Source: JAYVFR01 sp043772945 (GTDB taxonomy: Bacteria > Patescibacteriota > JACMRA01). From it: a DNA stretch of 21,758 bases. How positions within the stretch are numbered: the stretch's first letter is position 1; each line of letters starts with the position of its first letter. Shown here in pieces: positions 1 to 7,452 of this stretch. The notes under the pieces are model-generated. The model was given only the letters and a program-made list of their open reading frames with translations, searched no databases and was not told where the DNA came from. A program made the position numbers and the translations under genes. The stretch spans positions 1-21,758 of the forward strand of contig JAYVFR010000025.1 in the NCBI GenBank assembly GCA_043772945.1, written 5' to 3'.

Positions 1-60
1 ATAATTGATTTTTTAGTGATTTTGAACATAGAATTATAAGTTGTTTAATAGTTATCAAGG

Positions 61-123
61 GTTGAGTAGACACTTGCAGGATTGAATCCTAGAACCCCAA
101 ATCAACTAACACTTAGTGTCTAT
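61..123. repeat. Inverted repeat with nested hairpin
   Basis: TAGACACT at 67-74 is perfectly complementary to AGTGTCTA at 115-122. The 40-base loop contains a second perfect hairpin, AGGAT at 78-82 with ATCCT at 86-90. The element lies just beyond the stop of the minus-strand membrane protein gene. It could be a 3'-end RNA structure of that operon, or belong to something left of the window. It is too short to be a complete tRNA. The rest of bases 1-141 shows nothing I can identify. Confidence 0.4.
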
Positions 124-141
124 TTATTTTCTCTCTTTGCA

Positions 142-672
142 TTAAATCATTCCATACTTGATTAGAAATTCCTCGGAACAATTTGTTTCGCCTGATTTTT
201 GAATAGTGCAAATTTGAGATTCAGGAGAGTCAAATATCTGAATTTTAGCTTTTTTGTAAAGGCATTGATTTTCAAGTTTTGACTGATTATTTACATCAGA
301 ACTTAGAAGAAATTGATAATTATTATTACTCCAAGTATTATCGGATGAAACTTGCATAGTTGAACCAGTTGAATTATATCTAACTAGCAAAGAATCTTTT
401 ACAGCTGGATATCTGTAAACTTTTAATTCCGAATTATTTGAACATTTATACACGGCTGTTGGAATTTCAAATAAATATAAATTAGAAAGTATAACTAAGG
501 CAGAGAATGCAATAACTATTAACATAATTTTTTTTAGGTTGAAAAAGATAATTGATTTAAAAACTTTACTCAAAATAAAGTTAATTATCAACATCGCAAT
601 GACTAAAATTGGGACACTGAAAGCTAAAAATATAAAGCTTAAGGGTAAATAATAACTAATATATTGAAACAT
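142..672 (-). CDS. Small two-helix membrane protein with Cys-containing outer domain, unknown function
   Basis: I do not recognise the family. I place the start at the ATG at 670-672, giving about 176 residues and a 16-base gap to the upstream gene. A longer reading from 735 would overlap that gene by 47 bases. Two hydrophobic segments lie in roughly the first 65 residues, separated by a short basic stretch. About 110 polar residues follow, rich in Asn and Ser, with four cysteines (KCS, QCL, ICT, NCS contexts) that could form disulfides outside the cell. It is probably co-transcribed with the lectin-hydrolase gene. A role as its partner or self-protection protein is a guess from position only. 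Confidence 0.65.
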   Translation of the reverse strand: MFQYISYYLPLSFIFLAFSVPILVIAMLIINFILSKVFKSIIFFNLKKIMLIVIAFSALVILSNLYLFEIPTAVYKCSNNSELKVYRYPAVKDSLLVRYNSTGSTMQVSSDNTWSNNNYQFLLSSDVNNQSKLENQCLYKKAKIQIFDSPESQICTIQKSGETNCSEEFLIKYGMI

Positions 673-688
673 AATTGTAAGATAAAAA

Positions 689-3121
689 TTAAATTGAATC
701 AAAGACGTCGCTAGGTGTCCATACACGATCGCCATATCTTATTCTATTACTATAATTTCCAGTATCATCCATAATATCATTCCACACTTTTTGACTAAAA
801 CTTGCACAGTTATAATTATCTCCGCTACCAAACAATATTTGGTAATTAATATTATTTCTTCCAGCGTTAGTAATTCCATGGCGATATCTAGAATTAAACC
901 TATATAGATCCGAAATTCGTTTACCAGAATTTATACTCTTAGCCTTAAAACTCTTATAAGTACCAACATCATAAATTGCAGAAGCTATATCATCATTATT
1001 ATCAATAAAAGCCGCATCATTATCACAAATATTATTAGTATGATTAAACCAAAAAAAAGTAGTTATATTGTCTCGCCTAAATTGGATTTGTTGTGGGCTG
1101 TTACTACAATTTCCAGAATCGTAATTGTCATAACCTGGCCACGCACTTTGAGTGTTTACTAATTTATCATTTACCCAATACGAAATAAAAGCATGTCCAG
1201 TCAAACCTGGTACTGGTACATATGTTCTACTCGCATTGATATTTACATCAAACTTTGACCCCCAGTTGTAATCTCCTGCTACGAATCTTTGGGCACTTGT
1301 GTTATTACAAGTGTATAATTGGATTTTACTACCCTCGTTCCATATAGCACCTGCTGAAACATCAAGACAAAACTCTGGTCTAGACCATGATCTTAAAGAA
1401 GTTCCATCAAAAAACCATTTTTGATTCTGACCACCGTAACACTCCCATAGCTGAATCCTTGCCCCATCAGTATAATTAGCTCCCGCAATGTCAAGACAAC
1501 GATTGTCCGCTACTTCCGATCTAATCTCTTGTGTATGATTCCACAAACCCCATCGCTGAGCACTACTATTGTTACGGTTATAAGTTTGTATTTGGACTGC
1601 TCCAAGTCTTGAATCACTACCTGGCACATCAAGAGCCTTAACTTCATTATCCCAGAGATAAATAGTTTGTTTATCTTTAGAGTTATTTAAGCCTCTTGCC
1701 TCTGCGTTGATAGAACCTTCAAATAGATTATTTGCAATTTGGGTAAAGATATCATCTGTATTATTTTTAACTGTTTTAGATTTACTCGATGAGTTTGAAT
1801 TAAAATTTTTTGATTCTTCTTGAGTTGTGGCATGTGTGTGAGTTCGTTCATATTCTAAGGCTTGTAGTCTCTCTGTTTCAATTTTTTGATTATTAGCCTT
1901 TTCTTCCTCTGGAGAAGTGTAGAAAGGATTAGTGTATTTTAATTTAGAAATAGTTTTAATGTTAGAGAACTTTTTGTTCTTTTTAAGCGTATCATCTTTT
2001 TTGATTTTAAGTTGATTTTTGTTATTTTTTGTTCTATCTTTTGATACTTTTTCCAATGTTGGGTTAACCTCTTCCTTAGTTATAATCTTTTTTGTATTAT
2101 TTCCACTAAGATTACTATCAGGTTTAGAATTTTCAGTTTTAACAACAATCTCTTTGCTAATTTCACTAATTTGTGTCTCAGTAATTTGATCTATACTAGC
2201 TTCACTTATAGACTCATTTAAACTTGGGATTTCAATGTTCTTTGGTATCCATTGCCACTTAGCAATTAACTTGTCCATCTCTGCATCACTTGCTTTCTGG
2301 TTTGCTAGCTTATCAAATTCAGGTCTTGCTTGCCTTGATTGAGTAAGTTGCCTGTCTTCTTCTGATTTCTTTGCTTTTAAATAGTTCTCAAATTTAGTTG
2401 TAGTCTGGAGAAACTTTGCTTTAGAAGTTGATTTAATTTTATTAGATTTATTTAACTCAGTATTGATGTTTTGTGAGTTTGTAACAGGAATTTCTTGATT
2501 GTCTGCTAACTTTTTAAGTTTATTATTAAACGAATCGTAATCGGTTGTTTGAATTTCTATTGAATTAATCTGGATATTGCTTGCCTCTAGTTGGATGTTA
2601 TTGGCTAGTGTATTCAATTCATTTACTTCAAGATTCTTGGTTAGGTTTAAAAGATTTACATTATCACTCACTAGAGAATAAACCGAATCAGTATTAGTTG
2701 AAGTTGAAGCAATTTTTGAATTAAGCTGAGTTTGAGATTTAGAAGATTTTAACTCCTCTAAAGTTGTTTTAGTAGTACTTTTATATTTGTTTATAATATC
2801 AATTTGAGTATCTCCTGATTTAATTTCAAGAGTTATAGGCAAAATTAAATTATCTGTTTCAAGTTCTGAATTCAGTTTATAAGTTACTTCTGATTTTTTA
2901 TCACTATTAATTATCAAATCATTAATTAATGTTTGTATGTCAGATAGATTAGATCCATCTTGTAAATTAATCACATAATAATTCATAAACTCTTTAGTAT
3001 TGCTACCAGCTTGAGTTACTAGGTTTGAAGGGTTAATCATCAGAGTTAAAAATAACGAGATAGATAAAATAATGCTTAGGACGTAAATAGATAGTGTCCT
3101 AATTGTCAATAGATTAAGCAT
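689..3121 (-). CDS. Secreted or anchored ricin-B lectin protein with putative permuted NlpC/P60-like cysteine hydrolase domain
   Basis: The protein has 810 residues. Residues 7-30 form a hydrophobic signal or anchor segment. Residues 45-250 are Asn/Ser/Thr-rich with helical stretches, and 250-470 are a Lys/Glu/Thr-rich low-complexity linker. Residues 485-617 match a ricin-type beta-trefoil lectin with three QxW-type repeats (AQRW near 521, NQKW near 566, degenerate AQRF near 610) and the usual CLD motifs, predicting carbohydrate binding. Residues 625-810 are a separate domain with GHAFISYW (His643) and NYNCASFSQKVW (Cys772). His before an NC-helix Cys is the order seen in permuted papain-like folds (LRAT/NlpC-P60 type), so an amidase, peptidase or acyltransferase is possible but unproven. 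The lectin call is strong, the hydrolase call weak. A role in attacking or adhering to another cell is an inference. Confidence 0.75.
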   Translation of the reverse strand: MLNLLTIRTLSIYVLSIILSISLFLTLMINPSNLVTQAGSNTKEFMNYYVINLQDGSNLSDIQTLINDLIINSDKKSEVTYKLNSELETDNLILPITLEIKSGDTQIDIINKYKSTTKTTLEELKSSKSQTQLNSKIASTSTNTDSVYSLVSDNVNLLNLTKNLEVNELNTLANNIQLEASNIQINSIEIQTTDYDSFNNKLKKLADNQEIPVTNSQNINTELNKSNKIKSTSKAKFLQTTTKFENYLKAKKSEEDRQLTQSRQARPEFDKLANQKASDAEMDKLIAKWQWIPKNIEIPSLNESISEASIDQITETQISEISKEIVVKTENSKPDSNLSGNNTKKIITKEEVNPTLEKVSKDRTKNNKNQLKIKKDDTLKKNKKFSNIKTISKLKYTNPFYTSPEEEKANNQKIETERLQALEYERTHTHATTQEESKNFNSNSSSKSKTVKNNTDDIFTQIANNLFEGSINAEARGLNNSKDKQTIYLWDNEVKALDVPGSDSRLGAVQIQTYNRNNSSAQRWGLWNHTQEIRSEVADNRCLDIAGANYTDGARIQLWECYGGQNQKWFFDGTSLRSWSRPEFCLDVSAGAIWNEGSKIQLYTCNNTSAQRFVAGDYNWGSKFDVNINASRTYVPVPGLTGHAFISYWVNDKLVNTQSAWPGYDNYDSGNCSNSPQQIQFRRDNITTFFWFNHTNNICDNDAAFIDNNDDIASAIYDVGTYKSFKAKSINSGKRISDLYRFNSRYRHGITNAGRNNINYQILFGSGDNYNCASFSQKVWNDIMDDTGNYSNRIRYGDRVWTPSDVFDSI

Positions 3122-3166
3122 ATAAAAAGTATAAAAAATGTAGTTGGGAGATGTTTGAAATAATTT

Positions 3167-3196
3167 AGTATAGAATTGTTAGTCAATTAGATACAA
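3167..3196 (-). promoter_or_regulatory. Putative promoter of the lectin-hydrolase operon
   Basis: On the minus strand, TTGTAT (3191-3196) and TATACT (3167-3172) are 18 bases apart. Predicted transcription start is near 3160, giving a leader of about 39 bases before the ATG at 3121. No Shine-Dalgarno sequence is visible in that leader. Confidence 0.4.
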
Positions 3197-3250
3197 TAAA
3201 AAAGATATAAGTAGAATTGTTTTAAATTGTCAATTTATTAAAAAATTAAC

Positions 3251-4037
3251 TAACTAACTACAATAAAAGATCAAAAATATAATACTCAAGAATTAATTGA
3301 TAAGGTTAAATTAGCTTTTGAATTTTCTAAAGAGAATCATTTATTAGAAAAAGATGATATTATTTTAATCAATAATTTTGTATCAGATTATAAACTACGA
3401 ATTATAAAAACTGATTTTGTGCTTGTACATAATGATTTGCACCCAGAAAATTATCTCGTTGATACGCTAGGAAATTATTTTTTGATTGACTTTGATATGT
3501 CATTTGTTGGTTAGAAAATTTTTGAGTTACATAAAATAATATATTCAGCACTTATTCCTGCTTATTTAGTTGATATCAAACTCCAAAATTATTATCCTAA
3601 CAAATCGTTAATAAGGTTTTTAGAGGGTATAAAAACAACCTACCCAGATATATTTGATAACGAATATTTAGACGAGATTAAACTGATTATTTTACCTCAA
3701 ATCTTGTATAATTTAAACAAACACAAAAGCTCAGTTGATTATAAACTAACTAGCGATCTGTACAAAATGATATTTAAAGATAATATTTTAGGAATAGTAT
3801 TTCCTAAATATATAGCTTATTTCCGAGCTGATTACCAAATATTCCCAGATATATTTGAACAAGCTAAGTTAGAGGAAAAATTAAAACTAACTATTTTGTT
3901 AAACTGTAGAGATTACAATTTAGATATTTTATATTATAAAAATGGTGAGTCTTGACCTTGCTACTTTGCTAATTACTCTAAAGCCACTGATTATCCTGCT
4001 TGTTCCCCTGAGATTAAAGCTAAGTTTGGGTTAAGGT
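3251..4037 (+). pseudogene. Remnant of an APH/choline-kinase-type phosphotransferase
   Basis: One frame encodes the C-terminal lobe of an aminoglycoside-phosphotransferase-like kinase. It has the catalytic loop HNDLHPEN (about 3428-3451) followed by LIDFD, the metal-binding segment. The frame is interrupted by TAG at 3512-3514 and again by TGA at 3953-3955, after which sensible-looking coding continues to TAA at 4035-4037. There is no start codon or ATP-binding N-lobe upstream: the frame runs from a stop at 3251-3253 with no ATG before the catalytic loop. Only the piece 3704-3955 remains as a start-to-stop open frame. The gene is therefore truncated at the 5' end and broken twice. Its original substrate cannot be told. 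Confidence 0.7.
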
Positions 4038-4432
4038 AATTTTGATAATATAACTTCCATTGTTGTATTCTGAACATCTAAAACTTGAAGTATTCTTTGA
4101 ATTTCTTTTTCCGCTTTGGTATTTATTTCAAAATCACTTTGGGCTCTAATTTCAGAGTGTTTACCCTGTAAATTCTGACCAATTAAAAGTAGTGGCATCA
4201 AAAATATTTGTATCATATTAGATAAAAATAACCAAAAGACAAAAGCTGGAAATGGATCAAACCTTAAGTTAACTGGAGCAAATACATTCCAAGATAGCCA
4301 ACAACTAGTCCAAATTAATATTACCAAAAAAAATCCCATCGTACCTATTTTTTGAGTAATCCACAAGGCTATTTTATCCAATGTAGATAAATTTTCTTTC
4401 GTTTTTTCGTATGTGTTGTATAATAAAGGCAT
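4031..4432 (-). CDS. DUF1003 family membrane protein
   Basis: The protein has 133 residues. Two transmembrane helices (about 32-52 and 63-87) are joined by the family's typical loop containing RFDPFPA. Upstream is the usual amphipathic start with DKIALWITQKIGTMGF, and downstream a charged helical tail with a DFEINTKAEKEI segment. The function of DUF1003 proteins is unknown. It lies 25 bases downstream of the PAP2 gene and is probably in the same operon. Its 3' end overlaps the last bases of the convergent kinase remnant. A second, diverged family member is encoded at 9238. Confidence 0.85.
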   Translation of the reverse strand: MPLLYNTYEKTKENLSTLDKIALWITQKIGTMGFFLVILIWTSCWLSWNVFAPVNLRFDPFPAFVFWLFLSNMIQIFLMPLLLIGQNLQGKHSEIRAQSDFEINTKAEKEIQRILQVLDVQNTTMEVILSKLP

Positions 4433-4457
4433 AGCAATTTTTAGTTATATTGTTTGA

Positions 4458-5153
4458 TTATTTTAAGAGATTGATATTAATTATTTTTTTGGTGACTATA
4501 TAAAAAACCAATCCAAAAGTTAAGCCAACTAAAGCCCCTGCAAGTATGTCTGTGAAATAATGGACACCTAAATACAATCTGCTAAAGCTTACTAATATTG
4601 GAATTGACATTGTAATTATAGATATTAACAGCTTTATTGAATATTTTAATTTTGTTAACAGTATAAAATATATTGCAATGATAAGAAAAATTGTAAATGT
4701 AACAGTTGCATGCCCTGAAGGGTAGCTATAACTTGATTCTGAAATCAATCTATACAACGGATCAGGTCTTGATCTCATTATTATTTTTTTAAAGAAATAA
4801 GTAAATAAAAGGGCAGAGCTTGTAGAAAACAGAATATTTAAAAACGTGTAATACTGTTTATTTATAATTACATGCAACGATAAAATTGTAATTAATATCA
4901 TTGCTCCAGTTTCACCAATATACGATACTTGAATCATAATTGGAGTTAATTGAGGTGATCTAAATTGAGCTATTAAGCTAATAATACTTTTATCAAAACT
5001 AAGAGTTTCAAATTCTAAAACCTCTTTTGTTAAATAGCAAAATATTAACATTAAGATAATTACAAAAGAATACGACAAAAAAACTTTTGATAAGACATTA
5101 ATAAAATTATTATTTATATAACTTTTATTCTGATTTTGGATATTTTTAAGCAT
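4458..5153 (-). CDS. PAP2-family membrane phosphatase
   Basis: The protein has 231 residues and about six hydrophobic helices. All three signature motifs of the lipid-phosphate phosphatase superfamily are intact: K-x6-RP at 122-130, PSGH at 145-148, and SR-x5-H-x3-D at 191-202 (catalytic His198). The likely reaction is removal of phosphate from a lipid pyrophosphate or phosphatidic acid at the outer membrane face. Undecaprenyl-pyrophosphate recycling for cell-wall synthesis is a reasonable candidate, but the exact substrate cannot be read from sequence. The leader contains a hexanucleotide repeat. The DUF1003 gene follows in the same direction. Confidence 0.9.
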   Translation of the reverse strand: MLKNIQNQNKSYINNNFINVLSKVFLSYSFVIILMLIFCYLTKEVLEFETLSFDKSIISLIAQFRSPQLTPIMIQVSYIGETGAMILITILSLHVIINKQYYTFLNILFSTSSALLFTYFFKKIIMRSRPDPLYRLISESSYSYPSGHATVTFTIFLIIAIYFILLTKLKYSIKLLISIITMSIPILVSFSRLYLGVHYFTDILAGALVGLTFGLVFYIVTKKIININLLK

Positions 5154-5176
5154 AAAATTAATTTGATGTTTTGGAA

Positions 5177-5210
5177 GTTTTAGTTTTAGTTTTAGTTTTA
5201 GTTTTAGTTT
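5177..5210 (-). repeat. Hexanucleotide repeat in the PAP2 gene leader
   Basis: On the minus strand this is five perfect copies of TAAAAC preceded by a partial copy. It begins 24 bases before the PAP2 start codon and lies just downstream of the predicted transcription start, so it should form most of the 5' untranslated leader. Confidence 0.85.
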
Positions 5211-5217
5211 CGAAGAA

Positions 5218-5246
5218 AATTTAATCTGTTAATTTGTCAATGTCAA
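5218..5246 (-). promoter_or_regulatory. Putative promoter of the PAP2-DUF1003 operon
   Basis: On the minus strand, a consensus TTGACA (5241-5246) is 17 bases from TAAATT (5218-5223). A second TTGACA follows directly at 5235-5240, so the -35 hexamer is tandemly duplicated. Predicted start of transcription is near 5211, at the edge of the hexamer repeat. Confidence 0.45.
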
Positions 5247-5408
5247 ATCGTATAGAGAGTAGTAATAACCAAGAGAAAAATCAAAATAGTAGTTAAAATA
5301 ATTAAGTACAAAATTATTATTCCAACTTAAACGGACAATTACTATTATTAAAGGCTTTACAAACATCCCTGAATTAATATTAGAGATCTCTCGATAATAG
5401 ACAAAAAC

Positions 5409-5437
5409 GTGAAAAATCTTTAATAAAAAGATATAAT
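5409..5437 (+). promoter_or_regulatory. Putative promoter of xseB-rsmH
   Basis: GTGAAA (5409-5414), 17 bases, then a perfect TATAAT (5432-5437). Transcription would start near 5444, only a few bases before the ATG at 5448, so the transcript would be leaderless or nearly so. The rest of 5247-5408 shows nothing recognisable. Confidence 0.5.
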
Positions 5438-5447
5438 CTCAAATGTA

Positions 5448-5702
5448 ATGTCTCAAACAAATAGTCCAACCAACCCTTTAAATAATCCTGCAACAAGTGA
5501 TAAAGAACTAGATTTAGACCAAAAAATGCAAAGATTAACTGAAATCAAAAATCTTTTAGAAGAACGTAGAGTTACTCTGAGTCAAAGCCTTCCATTGTTG
5601 CAAGAGGCTTATAAACTTAAGAACGAAATTGAGACTGAGCTTAAGAAATTTGAGAATCAAGTGATAGAATTAACTAGCGAACTTCGTAATGACAACCAAT
5701 AA
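5448..5702 (+). CDS. xseB: Exodeoxyribonuclease VII small subunit
   Basis: The protein has 84 residues, the normal size for XseB. After a 20-residue polar tail it has the family's two-helix pattern: LDQKMQRLTEIKNLLEE, then the short VTLSQSLPLLQEAYKL segment, then a second charged helix. XseB binds the large subunit XseA to form the single-strand-specific exonuclease VII; xseA is not in this window. The gene overlaps rsmH by 14 bases, implying translational coupling. The family is short and mostly helical, so the match rests on a pattern and another small coiled-coil protein is possible. Confidence 0.65.
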   Translation: MSQTNSPTNPLNNPATSDKELDLDQKMQRLTEIKNLLEERRVTLSQSLPLLQEAYKLKNEIETELKKFENQVIELTSELRNDNQ

Positions 5703-6606
5703 TCATATTTCTGTGCTAGCGGGGGAAGTTGTGGAGAATATTTGGCAAGAGAATTTAGAATCTAAAGTTTATATGGACGGAACTTTCGGGGGTGGGGGTT
5801 ATACCAATCTCTTAAAAACCGTCAGTAATAATGAGGCTCAGATTACAGCTTGCGATTTGGACTCTTCTGTTTTCGAAGTTTTTAATCAAGAAACAAAAAA
5901 TCTCACCTTAATAAATTCAAACTTTTGTGATTTAATTGAGACTTTTGAGAATAGTAGCTTAGCTGGCATTATGCTAGATTTGGGTTTTAATAGTAATCAA
6001 TTAGTTGTTTCAAATCGCGGTTTTAGCTATCTTCAAAAAGATGATGTTTTAGATCTTCGCTACGATGTTAGTCAAGGACTTCCACTCTGGCAAAAGTTAA
6101 TTAAACTTAAAGACGACAATAAACTTCGTGATGTAATTTATCAGTATTCAGGGGAGGAAATGAGTGCCAGAATTGCTCGCTCGATATATAATCATTTAGC
6201 CTCTGGGCAAGTAATTTACAAGGTTAGTGATTTAGTTAATTTAATATTAAGCGCTATTCCAGCCAAGTTCCAAAAAAAACAGTATTCTATTCTCTCGCGA
6301 GTCTGGCAAGCTCTGCGTATTTGGACAAATGATGAATTTGGGAGTCTAGAAAAATTTCTAGAAATAGCTCCAGATAAGCTTATTAAAGGTGGGCGGATTG
6401 CAGTAGTTTGTTTTCATAGCCTTGAGGATAAAATCGTAACCAAAAAAATGAGAAGTATTTCCAAACCAACCGTTGTAGATGAATTCGGTAATAAAGCGCT
6501 TGCTTTTAAGTTTCTAACGCCTAAAGCCATCGTGCCAACAAGCAAGGAAATTGAAGATAATTCCCGCAGCCGCAGTGCAACACTTAGGATTTTAGAGAAA
6601 TTATAA
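5689..6606 (+). CDS. rsmH: 16S rRNA (cytosine1402-N4)-methyltransferase RsmH
   Basis: The protein has 305 residues, typical length. N-terminal HISVLAGEVV is followed by the SAM-binding motif DGTFGGGGYT (about 30-39), acidic ACDLD, the catalytic-region motif MLDLGFNSNQL, the conserved RGFSY and LDLRYD segments, a helical insert, and C-terminal CFHSLEDKIVTKKM and SRSATLRILEK. All are hallmarks of RsmH/MraW. It methylates N4 of C1402 in the ribosomal P site using S-adenosylmethionine. In many bacteria it heads the division and cell-wall cluster after mraZ. Here it is paired with xseB and a site-2 protease, so that cluster has been dissolved or rearranged. Confidence 0.96.
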   Translation: MTTNNHISVLAGEVVENIWQENLESKVYMDGTFGGGGYTNLLKTVSNNEAQITACDLDSSVFEVFNQETKNLTLINSNFCDLIETFENSSLAGIMLDLGFNSNQLVVSNRGFSYLQKDDVLDLRYDVSQGLPLWQKLIKLKDDNKLRDVIYQYSGEEMSARIARSIYNHLASGQVIYKVSDLVNLILSAIPAKFQKKQYSILSRVWQALRIWTNDEFGSLEKFLEIAPDKLIKGGRIAVVCFHSLEDKIVTKKMRSISKPTVVDEFGNKALAFKFLTPKAIVPTSKEIEDNSRSRSATLRILEKL

Positions 6607-6663
6607 ATTAGTTGTAGACATTTGTTAAAAAATATGGTTTGGTTTGATTTGTAGTTTACATTT

Positions 6664-6668
6664 AGGAG
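6664..6668 (+). promoter_or_regulatory. Shine-Dalgarno sequence of the site-2 protease gene
   Basis: AGGAG lies 8 bases upstream of the ATG at 6677. It is the only clear Shine-Dalgarno sequence I find before any gene here, so the ribosomes probably do use one. It fixes this start codon. Confidence 0.7.
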
Positions 6669-6676
6669 TTTGAAAG

Positions 6677-7354
6677 ATGGGCGATTTAATTTTCAATTTT
6701 GGGGTAATTCTAAAATTACTTTTGATTTTTTTAGTTACAATGCTAGTAACTTTAGTAATCCATGAAGTTGGTCACTATTTAGCAGCTAAATTGTTGAAGA
6801 TTCCAGTTAACAAATTTGTTCTTGGAGGAGGTAAAAAAATATTTTCCTTCAGATTTAAAGAAACAGAGTTTATCTTAAGCAAACTACTAATCTATGGATA
6901 TGTAAATTTTACTTGTGAGTTGAACACATTTCAAGGCTTAGTTATTTCATTTTCTGGTCCATTTTGTAATCTAATAATCGGAGCTTTATCTTATTATTTA
7001 GCTTTCGAATCTAGCCAAGTTTATTCATCAGATAGTTTGAGCAATACTATATTAATTCTAAAATTTAATTTTTTGAATATTGTAGGAATTTTTCAGACTG
7101 ATTACAGTTTTGCTTTTAAAGGTTTGACTTTTTCGACTTCGATTTTGTTCGCATTAGGATTTTTTAACTTTCTAACTTTTTTTTCAAACCTTGTTCCCTT
7201 TAGCATTTGGGATGGCAAAAGTGTTTTAATTAATTTGTTGAAACTTACATTTAGAAAAAAGAAAGAATTAATTGATAAGTACCAGGATCAGATTGGGCTT
7301 TTTGTTATTGGAATCTACATTTCAATTTTCTTCAAAAACTTTTTTCACCTCTAG
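6677..7354 (+). CDS. Site-2 protease family (M50) intramembrane metalloprotease
   Basis: The protein has 225 residues and several transmembrane helices. The zinc motif HEVGH (His29, Glu30, His33) sits at the end of the first long helix. The second metal motif NLVPFSIWDG (171-180, Asp179) lies in a late helix, as in site-2 proteases. There is no room for a PDZ domain, so it resembles minimal M50B proteases rather than full RseP. It would cleave membrane-embedded substrates such as anti-sigma factors or leftover signal peptides; the substrate is unknown. It lies 70 bases after rsmH and may be read from the same transcript. Confidence 0.88.
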   Translation: MGDLIFNFGVILKLLLIFLVTMLVTLVIHEVGHYLAAKLLKIPVNKFVLGGGKKIFSFRFKETEFILSKLLIYGYVNFTCELNTFQGLVISFSGPFCNLIIGALSYYLAFESSQVYSSDSLSNTILILKFNFLNIVGIFQTDYSFAFKGLTFSTSILFALGFFNFLTFFSNLVPFSIWDGKSVLINLLKLTFRKKKELIDKYQDQIGLFVIGIYISIFFKNFFHL

Positions 7355-7382
7355 TGTTATTAAAGTGTCTAAAAAACTATTA

Positions 7383-7406
7383 TTTTAGCTAATTTTTTAG
7401 CTAATT
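7383..7406 (+). repeat. Tandem duplication of 12 bases
   Basis: TTTTAGCTAATT occurs twice back to back (7383-7394, 7395-7406), followed by a T run. It lies between the protease stop and the MsrBA start, about 47 bases upstream of the latter. It could be part of a weak terminator or of the msrBA promoter region. Confidence 0.6.
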
Positions 7407-7452
7407 TTTTTGTATTTGTTAAAAAAATATAAAAAGTTTAAGATATTAGAAT

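Noticed and set aside
67..122. Possible tRNA gene on the minus strand
   Set aside because: The acceptor-like stem encloses only 40 bases, with no anticodon or D arm, and the T-arm does not pair properly.
673..735. Longer N-terminus for the small membrane protein
   Set aside because: It would overlap the upstream coding region by 47 bases; the ATG at 672 gives a clean 16-base gap.
3953..4037. TGA read as an amino acid (alternative genetic code)
   Set aside because: No intact gene in the window contains an in-frame TGA, and the same remnant also carries a TAG and lacks its 5' half, so decay explains it better.
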